The notes: generated by a model not told the origin, from the letters alone. Counted from the first letter of the stretch, positions 1 through 14,767 are shown. The stretch: DNA of 64,000 nt from Saccharum officinarum (GCA_020631735.1 CM036168.1:101514036-101578035), one strand, 5' to 3'. A program made the numbers and translations.

Positions 1-1471
1 CCATTGGAGATGAAGCTTCCATGTGAATACCAAGAAAGTTCCCTCCTTGACCATCAAGATGGTCGGCGTATCGCTAATAAACAAAGAAGAACAACTCTCC
101 ACCATGCTGCTAGAAGACAAAGACAATCAAGGAGGAGCTTGAGTTTACATCCCCAATGGACCCCGACTCGTCGACCAAGAATCAACAAATATCAAGAAAG
201 ACTGATGGAAGAAGAGCATGCAATTGTCCGTATTTCCATCGGATGGTAAAAAGGCAAAGCTTAATGTAAGGAAAGGCTCTGCTCAATGGACCACGAGCTC
301 TCACCAACAGTAAATCGGATAAGCTTCCTCCTTCAGAGAAGAAACGATGAGAAGAATAGGAGGACCGGACAAAATGTCTAAGAAAGAACAAAAAGGTGGC
401 ATGATAGAAAAAGTGAGGAAGAAGGAGTGCAACATATGAGACAAGATACTAATGAACAACCCAAGATGTAAGGTAGAAAAGGACCACTGGAAGTCGTCTA
501 CCCTTCATCATATGGTGTCATCACGCTCCAGTGATGAAGGTAACATCTCAAGTTATTTGGTCATTATTTTCCTCTTGATCTTAGTATGCACATAAATGAA
601 GACACAAACATGTTTGAGTTACAACTTTGCTTAATCCAACCTGATTAAATCAACATGTCTTGTTTCTTAAGTTTGTTCATAGCAACACTTTCTTGATCTG
701 GGTCTTAACCAAATGAGCTAAAACGTTGCATATCTTATCTTTGGAAGATGATAGTCATAATCATGTAAAGTTTGATACATTACAAAGATGGACAATCCTT
801 CCATAGGTTAAGCAACTCCACTCTTTTTGCCATAGTCAAAATGTTTCATTCATGCTCATCCTTCTGATCTCATCACCCATGCTATAAATGAACAATGTCA
901 GTGTGTCTAAGGCTAGAAAAAAAATAAATAAATTTCTGGTTTTGTTGGTGTTTTTCCCACCAACAGAGCCCATGCACTTGATCTTTACCTTGTCTTTATG
1001 AGCAGAACACACTTTAAGCAAAGCGTGAGGGGAGACGATCCTCCAAATTCTATAAGCGGAAGTTCTGAACCAGTAACAACGATGCGTATAAGATTGTCAC
1101 CTAAGATTGGCTTCAAAACGCTGAACAAGGAGAAAGGAAGAAGGAGGCACCACCATTGGAAGCGCCACTAACGGAGGCACCACCCCAAGAATCCTCATCC
1201 TTAAGAGTGAACTGAGGTACTCAATCAGAGAACTTTGCTCAGAGGAGTCCTGTTTAGAGGACTCAAAACACCGAACCCTCGCCGTGAGGTAACATCAGTA
1301 GTTATCCATATTTACTTTACTACATTAAATTATTTTCACTTTAGCATATTTAATTTTCTACATTAGCATTGCATTAGAAAAGAAAATAAAAATTTTATTA
1401 TTACATCGTAAACCTTAAGCCCCATATGAATGATTTTCACGGTGTGTAAAAACCTGTAAGAATATTCATTG

Positions 1472-1584
<113 letters not shown>

Positions 1585-3605
1585 TCATGCATACAATTAT
1601 ATATCATTTTCTGCATACATGTTTCCTTTTCTGCATTATAAAAATAAGAAAATTTTTAAAAAAGATATAAAAAAAGACATCCTGTTAGAATTCTACCATT
1701 ATAAAATCTCTCTAAACTCACAAGGAGAACAAATCCTCGAATGACTGACCGCAAACCCCTTATCCTAATCCAAGCCTTGAGTTTTGGTGTTCTTGTTGGA
1801 GTATTTTGTAGGATGGTACATATGATCAAGAGCTAGTTCACCCGGTTGACCTCATCTAACTCCACCAATGGGTGAGAAGCACCACCGCCGACAAACCTGC
1901 TCTGAGGATCACTCAACCTTCAATAACCGACCACGATAACATCCAGCTTGGGGGAGGAGCATCCCCATGTATCTAGCTAAGTATTTCTTTCCTTTAGTTT
2001 TACTATTTTTGAGTTTGCTATATGTTTGCTGAAGAAATAAAAAGATGCATAACAATTGAAACAAAATAAAAATATTTATCTTAGCTAGTTATATATATTA
2101 TTAAGGTGTGATCTTAAAACTTTGAAAACAAAATAAAGTGTGAGTTTAGTTTTCTATTTTTAAGAGCTAAATAAATAAAAAGGAGTCCGAGGATAAAACT
2201 CTGGTATTGGAAATGATGAATAGTTGCTCTGTCGTAATTCCTTTCAAGTGCCTAGTCTTCAGCCTTGAATTCTCCCGAGTTTTGAATACGACTGATTTGA
2301 TATAAGGATTTACTCTGAACTTGAAACTCGTGGGTAGCATACGCTTGATCTAAGTCTAGGTAATTGATGGATATGATATGAGATGGTATGAGCTGTTATT
2401 TATCTTGTTCCTAGTGATACTAGAGTTCCAGAGATTTATCTTTTAAAAAACATAAAATCTTACATGATGAGCTCCTGTATGACAAAGCTTGAATTCCTAC
2501 CAGAGCCATATATGATGTTAGACTAGGAAAACTTTCACTCATATATGCTGCTTGCATTTGCATTGAGTTTAGTCAAGCTTTGTTGATGCCTTATGAGAGG
2601 TTTGTCATGCTTTTAAAATTAAAATCACGTACACACCACCCACATATGCACTACTCCTACGCTAGGGGTAGGCGCAACAACATGCCATTCCATCTAGATC
2701 CACCCAAAAATGTTTTACTCTTACACTAAGAGTAAACACAAAAAATATACCCTATAGGATATCCCCCGAATAAATGCTCTAAGTTCTTGTTACTATCTCT
2801 CAAAAGTTTTGTTGCAGAAAAGAGGCATGTGGCTATGCAAAAGTTATTCATAAAAAAAGAAGAAAGAAGCATTGAAAAAAATGGACAAGTGTCCGAGATA
2901 TTTAAAACATTGGGTACTCCGGTGCCCGCCTAGAAAAAGAGAAAGAAGAAAAAAGAGATGAATAAGATAACCCATGTTTTCTTATAAAGTTGTCTTTCAA
3001 GTTCCAAAAAGATAGATGTGTTTTCAAGGAACAAAGTAGAACTAGGTTAGCCCCCATATATATATTCACCACATACATCCATACACATACACATCTTGAT
3101 TTGATTGTATGACTTAACTCTCTTTGGATCCGAGGTTTAACTTTACAATGTATGTATTGCAAGTATGCTCTTTCATGCTATCTCCACACCTATGAGCTCC
3201 ACATAAGCCTTAGTTGTAGGTAGAGAAAGGCATAACATCACTATTACCTTGGTAAGGATCCAAAAATACCACATATATTGAGAGACTTGAGAGTGTCATA
3301 CAATAGAAGCTCTGAGCTTTATTTTGAAAACTTGCAAAAACTCTGGAATAATGGTTGAACGAAGAACTTGAGACATAGTGCTTGACTTGATTGTTCTGTC
3401 TTTCAATTGCTCAAGACCCAAGTGAAGGCTAAGAAGCCCCATGGTTGAAGGTAATATGGGTAAGTTTGAAAGTTAGATCGGCTTATTCTAATCCGAAGGA
3501 GAATTTTTGTTTGAACGCATGTGTACTTTTAAGGCATGAAAGCATGGTAGCAACTCCTGATCCAAGTTTACTGAGTTTAGCTTTGCTAAGGGACTAGCAA
3601 AGGGT

Positions 3606-3619
3606 AAGCTTGGGGGAGC
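3606..3619 (+). other. Polypurine tract of the left retroelement
   Basis: The string aagcttgggggagc ends a few bases before the inferred LTR start. This is the expected position of the plus-strand primer of an LTR retroelement. Confidence 0.55.
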
Positions 3620-3623
3620 TTGC

Positions 3624-5071
<1,448 letters not shown>

Positions 5072-5189
5072 ATAGTTATATACTCTTCTTTTTTGTGTCT
5101 TCGTGCTTTTCGCGCTATTGTTATTTTTATTGTTACTTATAAGAAATTTTTTGTACCGATTTTGCTTACTTGTGTTTTTCTTGTTTCAG

Positions 5190-6530
5190 GGGCCTCCGAT
5201 AGCACCATAAGTGGGTGGTCTGATGTCGTTCATGCTGTTTACAATGATGTCGGAGGTTGTCTCCGCTCTCTTTCTTTTGTTCAATTATTGGGCTTATGTT
5301 TCTTATGCTCTTTTTGCTGTTTGATCACCTCCACCACAGCCTGAAGGGGATCGATTATTGGAAGCTTTTGCGAGTGAATTTGGAGCACCAAAGCATTGTG
5401 AGCTTGGTTACGTTTTTGGTGGTCCCCTTTTTTGCTTTTGTTTATGTTGGATGACCTTCGGTTCTACAGGGTCATCACATGGCAGTGGCTCTTGAGGAAT
5501 GCAGCACCCGTGAGCTGCTTGACTGCAACGACGCCATTGAGGCGCTAAAGAAAGAAATTGAGGTACTGGAGGCCGAGAAGACTCGCCTTTCGGTGGAGGT
5601 TGATGGGCGTAGAACTGCCTGCGCTAATGCGGACAATATTCGCGCCCAGGTTGAGACTTTAACCAAGCAACTAGAGGGTGCGAAGGCTGCTGAAGTGCTT
5701 GCTGTAGAGCGTGCTCAGAAAGCCAATGAGACTACTGATAACCTTCGCAAGGAGGTTGACGCTGAAAATGAATCTGGCGCCATGCTGCAGCAATAGGTTG
5801 GCCTTCTAACGAGGCGCCTAGATGATGTGAAGGCGGTTGGTTTAGCTGCTGCTAAGTTGTATGTGGATGCCCTTGAACAATTTGGGGGTTCTACATCATC
5901 GCTGTCTGAGGAACTTTCGGCGTTCAACATTTTCTCCTGGCTGAAGGCCCACTTTGAGATACTTCCTTCTTTTGTCGAAGGTGCCATCGATTTCGGGCCC
6001 TTGCTAGTGCTACCAACTTTGCCAAGATGTTGGCTCAAGGAGGGTGCCCCCGTATGGAAAGTATACAAGAGGAGAAGTTTGAGGGCCCTTCTAGTCTTGG
6101 GACAATCTCACGCAGCTTGCGGAGGTCGGTCAAGAACTTTATGAAGTCTTTTTGGGTTGAGTACGACAGGGATGCATCCCAAACTTCTGTCATTCTATAT
6201 GATTTTATTTTTGCTGACTGACTGTTGTTGGCTGTTTAGCAGGAGTTACAGAAGAAAGAGGCCACAGTTGGCTTTGCTGGGGTGTGTCCTCCGTGACCCA
6301 TTGTGGTCAATACGCCGAAGGCTTCCATGGCAACTACATAGGAGGCTGGGAGGGAGAAAGAGTGTATGCCCACCCCCACCGACGATGGTGACAAAGAGAA
6401 GGCATCCACGACTGTTGCTGAGGCTGTAGCAGAGAAGGGCAAGGAGTCTGCATGCACCTCCATGACTGATGTTGAAAAAGACAAAATGCCTTCGCCCAGC
6501 CGTACAAATCTGGAGGTCTAACGTCTAGGA
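5190..6530 (+). pseudogene. Antisense extra ORF (coiled-coil protein) of the Tat-type element
   Basis: A coding-like region on the strand opposite to pol. It starts after a possible splice acceptor (ttgtttcag, about 5180-5190). From 5479 it encodes a heptad-rich acidic/basic coiled coil of about 105 residues (E/K/A/L-rich). After a stop at 5796 the homologous-looking frame resumes at 5797-6000 and continues in another frame to about 6210, ending near a motif NFMKSFWVEYDRD. Tat elements of plants are known to carry extra ORFs between pol and the 3' LTR, often antisense. Function unknown. At least one stop and one frameshift make it non-functional here. Alternative: an unrelated gene fragment captured by the element. 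Confidence 0.6.
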
Positions 6531-8559
6531 TTTAGTTTTTAGATTTAGCTGAAGGCGCTGTGCTTTGCATGCCCGCTACTTTTGTATATATTCCCTAGGC
6601 CTAAAAGACTTTGTGAAACTTTATCTTGCGCAGGTTTCCGCTTAAGGGCCTGCGCAGGATGTGGCTCCTATGACTTTCTACTAGGATGGAATTTATATTA
6701 CTGGTGAACTTTGGGGATACTGGCGAGCAGCTTTCCCTTGCGGCACCGTCAGTGACATGTTTGTATCTGTGAATTATGGTGTAGATGATGAGTGCGCGGA
6801 GTTCATGAGATTGCTAGCTTGGCAGGGATCTTCTCCTCCTGCTTAACATGTGACGAGGCCTTTGTGCATTTGCTCTTACGCTTTATCAGTTTGCTTTTTG
6901 CTTGGCTTCGGGCTTTGTACAGTTGTTTTAAGTCATGCTAAAAACTTTTGAAGCTTTGTTGTATCGAAGGTTTGATATTTCATTTTACATATTGGGCCAA
7001 AGGCTCTGGACCTAGGCTGCTTACATCTCTCGTCTAGCTGCTGCATGTTCCTTTCCTGGCTGATGTTGAATGCTAGTTCGCAGCCTATTGCTGTCTGGTT
7101 GCGGCGTTGGTCTTCGCCATGGCTCTTATTCTGAGAGTCTGACCTCCACTACTTTCTTCTCTGGTTCCCATTGGGGATGAACTTGCATGTCACGATGGAG
7201 GAGATCAAGTTCTTTTGTGTGTCGTGGAAGGTTGTAGGTTGTTGTCGCCTCCGCCTATGTGCTTGCTTGTAGTTGATGGTGACGTTTTGGTGCGCCAAGG
7301 CAGAGGTGTTGCAATGCTCATGTTCGATCTTGCCAATGTTGCGAAGGCTCTGGTGCAATTTGAGCAGTCATCAGATGCTTCTCAAGAGGCCACAGTACAG
7401 CTTGTATAGGTGATGGTTATTGAGTGGGCATTCCTTGAGCGGAGCCTTCGCTAGATCTTGGACTGCCTTCTTCTCTTCCACGACAGTGGTTAGGCATGCG
7501 CGCTCCTGTCGAACATGGATGATGTTGGCCTATGCCCTGTGGGGCGATCTTACGAGTCTTCATATGATACCCCACAACGACCTTCAGCACTAGATTGATA
7601 CTACCATCTTGAGGTTGTACGACACCTTGTGGACGTTGTTCATCACCGTGCGGTGGTTTTGCACTACCTCTCCATGACCTCCACCGAGCTGCGCTTGCTT
7701 CTACATTTACGAGTCTTCGTACCATTCCATCTATGTGTTTGGTGGCTAAAGAAACTCCAGCCTCCATAACTCTTGCAACTTGCGTTATAATGTGGCTGCT
7801 GGTGTCTTGCTCTCATTCCCCCCTAGCGGTTGTGCACTAACTGAGTATAGCATTTGGCTAGGAGTATGGGTTTTATAGGCTATTGCCTGCTCGTTTCTTA
7901 AATTTTGGTAGCTGACACAACTTTAAAGCCCAGATATGCCTTAATGATGGGCAATCTTGTGGATTTCTAGTTGTACTTTTCATATCTTTGCTTTGAATTG
8001 CTTCATTTAGTACAAGTCATTAAGTGCTTGATCTACCTAGAGCCTGAATGACAGGTCTTCGCCAGTTTTTTGGCACCCGATGCCTACGGAGAAGGTAGGT
8101 CTTTTTGTTGGGTTGTTTTGGCTTTTTTGCCTTTTGCAAGTTTCCTTGATGCCTGATTACTAGGTCTTTGTCAAGGTATTTGGCTTTGCCATGGAGGTCA
8201 TCCCTCATTGCGATGCCTTCGGCTTTCAATGGTGGGAGGTCCTCTATCGTTTGTTTTTCTTTATCGAATGGTGTGGCTCCTTTGCTAGCCACTTTTGACC
8301 TTCGTTATTTTGTTTTTCTTGGGGGGAAGTACCTCTTTATATTGCAGAGGGTTTTTACAAGGGTCCTGCCTCATTAAAAACCTCATCTCCGATAGGAGTT
8401 CCCCTTGTGAGGAAAAGAGTACAGGCCCTTCAAAGGAAATTTAAGAGAAAAGAAAGAAAAATTGGCCTTCGCTTATATTTTCTATGAAGGCCTTTTGATT
8501 ACAAATTTCAAATGCAAAATCTATGTAAGTTATCAATATTCTAGGTGTGAGTTGTTGTC
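6531..8559. other. Non-coding tail between antisense ORF and pol
   Basis: Low-information sequence with recurrent CTTCG/GCCTTCG words, the same composition as the rest of the Tat-type element. At 8370-8420 (plus strand) a stretch about conserved 'aaaaacctc...gaggaaaagagtac' resembles untranslated sequence of RIRE2-like elements. The short frames here have no domain I recognise. Confidence 0.5.
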
Positions 8560-9690
8560 TTGCCTTTGCTATTTGTCAGGTAGAAAGATCCTGGTCTTCC
8601 CGCTGTCTTCGCCAAGTATGGGCCTTCCCATTTTGGCTGAAGCTTTCCTATATTTGCAACATTTGCTTTTCTTCTAAGGACCAGGTCTCCTTCCTATATG
8701 TCTTTCCTCACAACTTGTCTATCTCTCCATTTTTTGGTTTGCTCTTGGTACTTTGTGATGTTCTCAACAGCTTCCAATTAGGTGCCTTTAATTATTTCCT
8801 TTGAGTTTTCCTCGTCTTCTGCCATTGCTTGTTTTATGACGTGAAGGCTTTGGTGCTTGATCTCCTCTGGTAACATTGCTTCTTTGCCATACATGAGCTT
8901 GAAAGGGGTGAACCCTATGGTTCTAGAAATTGTGCTGTTGTGAGACCATTTGACCTTTGGCAATTCATCCACCCATTTTCCCTTGTGGAGGTTAAACAAT
9001 GTTTTGGATATTGCTAAGAAGACTGCTCTATTAGCTCTTTCTACTGCTCCATTGGACTCGGGGTGGTAAACTGAAGCGAAGGCTATTTTTGTGCCTATGC
9101 TTCTGTAGAATTCTTTGAAGTTGTATGAGTCAAATTGCTTCCCATTGTCCACCGTTAGTGCTCTTGGTACTCCAAACCTGCAGACTATATTCTGCCAAAA
9201 GAACTTTTTCACTATTTCTGATGTGATTGTTGTTAATGGCTTTGCTTCAATCCACCTTGTGAAGTATTCTACTGCAACCACAGTGAATTTGTTCCCCCTT
9301 GCGAAGGTGGCAAGGGTCCCACAAGGTCCATGCCCCATCTTTGCAGTGGCCTAGTTGGAGGAATAAGCTATGTTTCAGTCGAAGGCCCTGATTGTGCAGG
9401 GAAAAGTTTTGACATGCTTCACAAGTCTTGACAATTTGCTCAGCATCTTTGATGTGCGTGGGCCAATAGAATCCTTGCCTAATGGCCTTCACCGACAGTG
9501 CTCTTGGACCTATGTGCGAGCCGTACATGCCTGAGTGTATTTCTTGTAGTAATTCTTTGCCTTCGCTGTGTGATATGCATTTGAGCAGTGGTTGTACTAC
9601 CCCTTTCGTATATAACATTCGATCAATCAATATATAGCTTCTTGCTCTTGCTGCCATTCTTGTGGCACTGTCTCGTCCTCTGGGTGACAT
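8560..9690 (-). pseudogene. pol: Integrase part of pol (Tat-type Ty3/gypsy)
   Basis: The N-terminal zinc-binding region (H-x-H...C-x2-C, ending TCEACQ) lies at about 9390-9640. The catalytic core follows in another frame at 8778-9338 with the second Asp in TVDNGKQF and the Glu region in ESNGAVERAN. A C-terminal segment ending WEGPY lies near 8600. The frame change at 9247-9340 and stops show it is broken. It would insert the cDNA of the element into the genome. Confidence 0.85.
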
Positions 9691-10815
9691 ACATTATTTA
9701 GAGAATCTATTATTGCTTGTCTCCAGTCCTCAAGCTCAGTGAGGAAAACTGTCTGAAATGCCTTTGTTGAATTTGCTGTTGCTAGTGAGTGAAGGACTTG
9801 GTAGAAGGTGCCTTCTGGCATTGGTAAATTATTTGCTGCGGCCTTCGCTAGCTCATTAGCTTCTTCATTTTTTGATCTTGGTATGTACTGTAGGGTGAAC
9901 CCTTGGAACCTCCGCTCAAGTTGCCTCATGATTGCTAGATATTGACCAACTCTTGTTCTCGTGTGATGTACTCTTTTTCAACTTGTCCTACCACAACTTG
10001 TGAATCTATCTTGATTAGTAATTTTTTTGCTCCAAGCGCCTTCGCCTTGTTGAGTCCCAATATGAGTCCTTCATATTCTGCTATGTTGTTTATTGATATG
10101 AATTCTAATATTGCTGCATACTTTGATCAGAGGCACGATGGTGCGACCAATACGGCAGAAGCTCCAGCGCCTAACCCCAAGCTCCATCTGTGAATACCGT
10201 CCAGGTTTGATTACTAGACTGTGGGTTACTCTGGGCCAGAGGCATCCAATCTGCCATGAAATCTGCTAGTGCCTGGGATTTGATTGTTGTTCTTGGTACA
10301 TATATGATTTCGAATTGGGATAGCTCTGTAACCCATTTTCCTATTCTTCCGGAGGCTTCTTTGTTCCTTAATATATCTTCGAGTGGCTGTGATGTTGGCA
10401 CTGTGATTTCGTGTGCTTGAAAGTAGTGTTTCAGTTTCCTTGAAGAGGTCAAGACTACGTATGCGATCTTTTCAATCTCTGTACAATTCATCTTTGCTCC
10501 TGATAGTGCCTCAGACATGAAATAAACAAGTCTTTGGATGACCTTCAGTCCTTCTTCTTTCTCATGCACAAGTACTCCGCTGACTGCACGATTGGAGGCT
10601 ACCATGTATAATAGTAAGGGGGCCTCTGGATCTGGTACCTTTACCAACAGCTTGGTTGCCATGTAGTTTTTTAGTTGCCTGAAGGCCTCTGACTGTTCTG
10701 GCCCCCATTTGACCTTGTCTCCGCCCCTTAGGGCCTTGAAAAATGGTAGGTTGAGCTCTGCTAATTTTGAGATAAATCTATTCAGAGCCGCTATTCTTCC
10801 CGTAAGCCTTTGCAC
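9627..10815 (-). pseudogene. pol: RNase H region of pol (Tat-type, possibly dual RNase H)
   Basis: The segment 10171-10815 starts with the RT connection (FFKALRGG, then KWGPEQSEAF) and contains a first RNase H-like region and the second-domain start ALADFMADW followed by TVFTDGAWG. The remainder, 9627-9929, ends in YIPRSKNEEANELAKAA, the usual C-terminus of the RNase H used by Tat elements. A degraded first RNase H followed by a second is characteristic of this lineage. Stops separate the pieces, so it is inactive. Confidence 0.8.
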
Positions 10816-11700
10816 CTATTTCTTGGTTGATGGTTCCACCATTGAGATTATAGCTTTGGTCTTGTCCGAGTTTGCTCTTATGCCTTTGGCACTGATGATG
10901 TATCCGAGCATTTTCCCCTTGCTGACCCCAAAGATAAATTTTTCTAGATTGAGCTTGAGGCCAGATCCTCTGAGATTGGTGAAGGTCTCTTTTAGGTCTG
11001 CTATGTGGTCTTCTTCACTCTTGCTCATTACTACAATGTCGTCAACATATGCAATGATGTTTCTTTGTAACTGAGGGCCTAGGACAGTAGTTGTCATCCT
11101 TGCAAAGGTTGCGCCTGTGTTTTTTAGCCCCTCCGGCATTCTGGTATAGCAATAAGTTCCGAAAGATGTGGTGAAGCTTGTTTTCTCTTCATCCTCTTTC
11201 TTGAGCCAAATCTGATGATAGCCTGAGAAACAATCTAAGAGTGAAAACCTTTTGCACCCCGCTGCCTTATCGAAGGTGTCTATTCTTGGTAGCGAGAATG
11301 GATCTTTCTTGTAGACCTTGTTGAAGTCAGCGAAGTCTATACACATTCTCATTTTCCCATTTTTCTTTGGTATTAATACAACATTTGCTAGCTATTCTGA
11401 GAACTTTACTTCTCTGATGATGTTTGCATCCAAGAGTCTCTAAACTTCAACCTTCGCTGCCAGAATTCTATCCTCCGATATTTTCCTTTGTCGTTGTTTT
11501 CTAGGCTTCATTTTTGGGTTAATATCCAGAGCATGTTGTATTATATCTCTACTAACTCCTTTGAAGTCGGAGGCTAACCAAGCGAAGATGTCGATATTTT
11601 TTGCCAGTATCTCTATGAGTTCTGCCTCCTCCTTCTTTGATAAGTTGGCGCTAATAATAACCCTTCTGTCAGGCATTGCTTCTTCTAATGGTATGGCCAT
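10816..11700 (-). pseudogene. pol: Reverse transcriptase part of pol (Tat-type)
   Basis: 10816-11352 carries the RT core: MCIDFADFNKV, LLDCFSGYHQI and the catalytic YVDDIVV. 11440-11700 is the upstream RT region (IFAWLASD, then KMKPRKQRQR). The two pieces are separated by stop codons between 11352 and 11440, so the domain is not translated as one. It would copy element RNA into DNA in virus-like particles. Confidence 0.88.
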
Positions 11701-11796
11701 GGTTTCTTCTTGATCTGCGAGATCTGTTTTGCCTTTTGGTATGTCCAGAGGCTCTGGAGTTTTGTTCTTGGCTGTCTCTATAGAATTAATGTTTCT

Positions 11797-12174
11797 CTAC
11801 GACTTATATATTGCTCTCTCTATATTCCTTGCTTCCTTCTGGCTGCCGTGCACCGTAATGATGCCATGGAGTGCTAGTATTTTCATGCACATATAGGCCA
11901 TGTGTATTGCCGCATTAAACTTGTTTGCAAAGCCTCTGCCGAAGATGGTGTTGTATGGGTAGTAGAAGTCTACTACGTCGAAGGTAACATACTCTATTAT
12001 GGAATTCTCCTGATCTTCGAAGGATACTGGAAGTGATATTTTTCCCAAAGCATCGATTTGCTTGCCTCTGAATCCTATGAGCGGCGAGTCCAAAGGCTGC
12101 AATTGATTCCTGCTGAGTTTCATTTGGTCAAAGGCATTGACGAAGATGATGTCGGCGGAGCTGCCTGAATCCAT
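11797..12174 (-). pseudogene. Aspartic protease part of the gypsy polyprotein
   Basis: Begins at the catalytic triplet region MDSGSSADIIF and continues through IGRFRG-like (IGFRGKQ) and the YNTIFGRGF motif, which sits where retropepsins have their second conserved hydrophobic-Gly motif. It would cleave the Gag-Pol precursor. Separate from gag and RT because of in-frame stops on both sides. Confidence 0.8.
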
Positions 12175-12329
12175 TACTACTTTGCTGATTCCCTAGCCTG
12201 CTATGTTTGCTTTGATTACCATTGTGTTGGCGTGGGGATAGCTCTCGAGCTGTAGGTCTTGTTCAATGAAGGTGATGGGTGCCTTCCACCAGTCCGTGCA
12301 TCGTACTGGCCCTTGTACTGCTATGTTGT

Positions 12330-13990
12330 TAACCAACCTGAGGTGATCTTTCTTCTATTTTTTTGTTTGGAACTCCATTGAGGATCCTCCGGCAATTGGC
12401 AAGGTCATGTCGATGGTTGGCAGTGGTGTGTGGGTTGACTTGGTTGTCTGGGTTTGGCTTGTTTTTTTGGTGGTGGTAGTTATGGTGCTTGAGGTGGTGG
12501 AGGTAGTGCTTCAAGATGTCTGCAGACCATTTGTTGTGGTTGGTTGGTCTCAATGTAGGTTACATGTGGAGGTCTTGGGTTGATGTATGTGAGATTTGCC
12601 TCTGCTCTCTGACCGCTCGACTAGCCTTGCGGTTGGATGGTTGGCTGCCAAGCAGGTAGGAAGTTGGGGTAATAGGCAGAGGCTAGTGTGGATGGGTGTA
12701 TTTGTGTGGAGTTCAAACTTGGGTACATGGGGCAATATTGTTGTTGCTGAGGTAAGGCGAAGTGTGGTTCACCTCTCTGGCTGGCTGTTGTGGTGGAGGT
12801 TGGGGGTTGGCCCCGCTTTTGATTCTTTCTTGAGTTTCCTTAGCATCTGGAAAATCCCTGGTGACATATCTCTTTTCTTGCCCATGAAAGAAATAGTACT
12901 ATTTTTGTTGTCTTTGCTTTTGATTTTTATTCTAGTTTTTGCCTTGGTCATTCCCTTTGCCTTGATACTGTCTTTGTGATGTGTTTTGTGCACCTGCCTC
13001 CATCGCCTGCTGGCCCTATTGGCTGATGCTTTGTTGTTCAATATTGAAAACTTGCTGGCCTTGATTTTGATGTTGCTGCTGTTGACCTTGATTTCTATTG
13101 TTCCTCTGGGCATTCCTATTATTTCCCTGTTGCTTGTTCTGGTTCTGCTCTTCCAATCTTTTGTGGAGGTCATTGTCCGATCTATAGTACTTTTCTAACT
13201 TAGTGTACAAGTCTTGCATGGCTGTTGGCTTCTCCCTAGCCAAGTGAGCTACGAAGGGTCCTATGCGGAGGCCCTTGATTGCCACTTCGATAGCTACTTC
13301 TTCTGGATCTTTGGAAATAGTCCTTCAATACCTCTCCCTGGTTTTGCTTACATTGGAAGAGATCCATGGAGGTCAGGGATTCACTAGTGAAGCCCTTAAA
13401 ATTTGCCAAGATTTTTCACGAAGATTTTCCCAATAATACACTATGCTTGGCTTGAGCATAGAATATTAGGCCAGTGCATATCCTTTGGCTGCAATCATGA
13501 AAGACTTGGCTAGGACTATTTCATTCCCGCCTGCGGAGGCTACTGCTGCTTCAAAGCTCATGATGAATTGGTGTGGGTCTGACTTTTCATTGAACTTGGG
13601 AAGTGTTATTGGCTTGTAGAATGTTGGCCATGGTGAGTTCTAGATGCCTTTGGATAGTGGGGATTTGGGGTCTATGGTTCTGCGTGGAAGTGTAGCCGCG
13701 AAGGGCAAGCCTGAGGCTGTCTAGACTGCTGTGACCGGCGGAGGATTGAGCTGGTTTTGACTTACAGAATATATTTTGCGAGATGCACTGGAGGGGGTTG
13801 TGGAGGCTGCATACTCTGTATCTTTGCTTGTAGGAGGGCGAGCTACTGCCTGATTTCTGCTGCTTGTGTCGAAGCTTGAGTTGCTTGCTAGCTTGCAGCG
13901 AAAGCTGTCCCTACTTTGTCCCTTTCTTGTTGCATGCTCTATCACTAGGCCTGTAGCTGTTGAAGCTCTTGCTCAGGTGTTAAGCCCGAT
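12330..13990 (-). pseudogene. gag: Degenerate gag of the Tat-type element
   Basis: The best preserved part is 13016-13285, with a capsid-like C-terminal stretch (IKGLRIGPF, then KLEKYYRSDNDL) followed by a Q/N/R-rich tail typical of nucleocapsid regions. Reading frames on either side (13721-13945, 12769-13173, 12329-12553) are short and frame-shifted relative to it. No intact CCHC knuckle was found. Extent is approximate. Confidence 0.6.
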
Positions 13991-14176
13991 GCTTGTTGGG
14001 CCTCCAGCGTTGGAGGCTGATCTTGAACCACTGGCTCTTCTTTGACTTGATCTTCTGGGGCTAAGGCATATGTGCTGCGGGTATTGCGTCTGGGCCTTCC
14101 CCTCGGGGCGGAGGTCACCGGAGCTCTTGCTGGGGCTTTTCACTTTTCTGTCATCATGGGTTTTTGGTTACCAACA

Positions 14177-14190
14177 CGCGGTGGGCGCCA
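14177..14190 (-). other. Primer-binding site of the Tat-type element
   Basis: On the minus strand TGGCGCCCACCGCG follows the inner LTR end by one base. A TGGCGCC start is the usual tRNA-complementary sequence of Ty3/gypsy Tat/Athila elements. Confidence 0.8.
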
Positions 14191-14191
14191 A

Positions 14192-14767
14192 TGTTGGAAT
14201 GGAGAATTCTAGCAGGTGGGATATGGTGGACCTCCGCCTGGCCATTGCTCCGGGCAGAGGCTAAAACTAGGCCAAAAAAGTGTGTAAACTCTAGTGGAAT
14301 TTAGGGTTTCATTCATTCCTTTTTCAACCAACCCGCTGGTCACATTTACATATCTCTTTTATAGGGCACTATTCTATACCTAGTCTCTTTACAAAAATGC
14401 CCTGTGATGGCGCCAGCACATTCCTAGGATATTCCTCTCTCTGTGTAGCATCGCCAGGGCTAACCCTGATATTTTCTCGATCACCGCCTTTTCTCTATGG
14501 GCCATCGTTCCCGGTCCACCAACGGCCCATAGCTCAGAACAGACCTGACCATCGGTGCCTTTGCTGTTCTTCTGCCTTGATATTATGGTCAACACAGTCG
14601 CCGTCCTAGCCTCCGCCGCTGTTCGGCCCCTATGCCCGGCAAGGGCCTTCGCCGCCAAGCTCGGAGGCTCTGCTTCCTTTCCCTGCAAAACCATTGGAAA
14701 ACACTAAAGCGCATGTTAGAACACAACTGCTTAGGCCTCCGCCATTTGGGGCACTGCTACCCCAACA
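14192..14767 (-). repeat. 5' LTR of the Tat-type element (576 bp)
   Basis: Bounded by the inverted hexamers TGTTGG (14192) and CCAACA (ending 14767), with the primer site directly inside. No partner copy is present in the window. The frames predicted across it have no gene-like content. Confidence 0.8.

Larger units (their letters stand above)
5072..14767 (-). mobile_element. Tat/RIRE2-like Ty3/gypsy retrotransposon, degenerate, 3' end missing from window
   Basis: Read on the minus strand from the right, the order is LTR (14192-14767), PBS, gag, protease, reverse transcriptase, RNase H, integrase, then a long tail holding an antisense frame. Protease before RT and integrase after RNase H is Ty3/gypsy order. 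A TGGCGCCC-type primer site and an extra coding region antisense to pol both fit the Tat lineage. No copy of the 576-bp LTR occurs at the left end. The left boundary coincides with the end of the Athila-like LTR, so the simplest reading is that the Athila-like element inserted into this one and displaced the remainder beyond the window. Confidence 0.8.

Noticed and set aside
6157..7409. Small plus-strand frames (6157-6429, 7215-7409)
   Set aside because: Lie in the non-coding tail of the Tat-type element and show no domain; only the coiled-coil region is supported.
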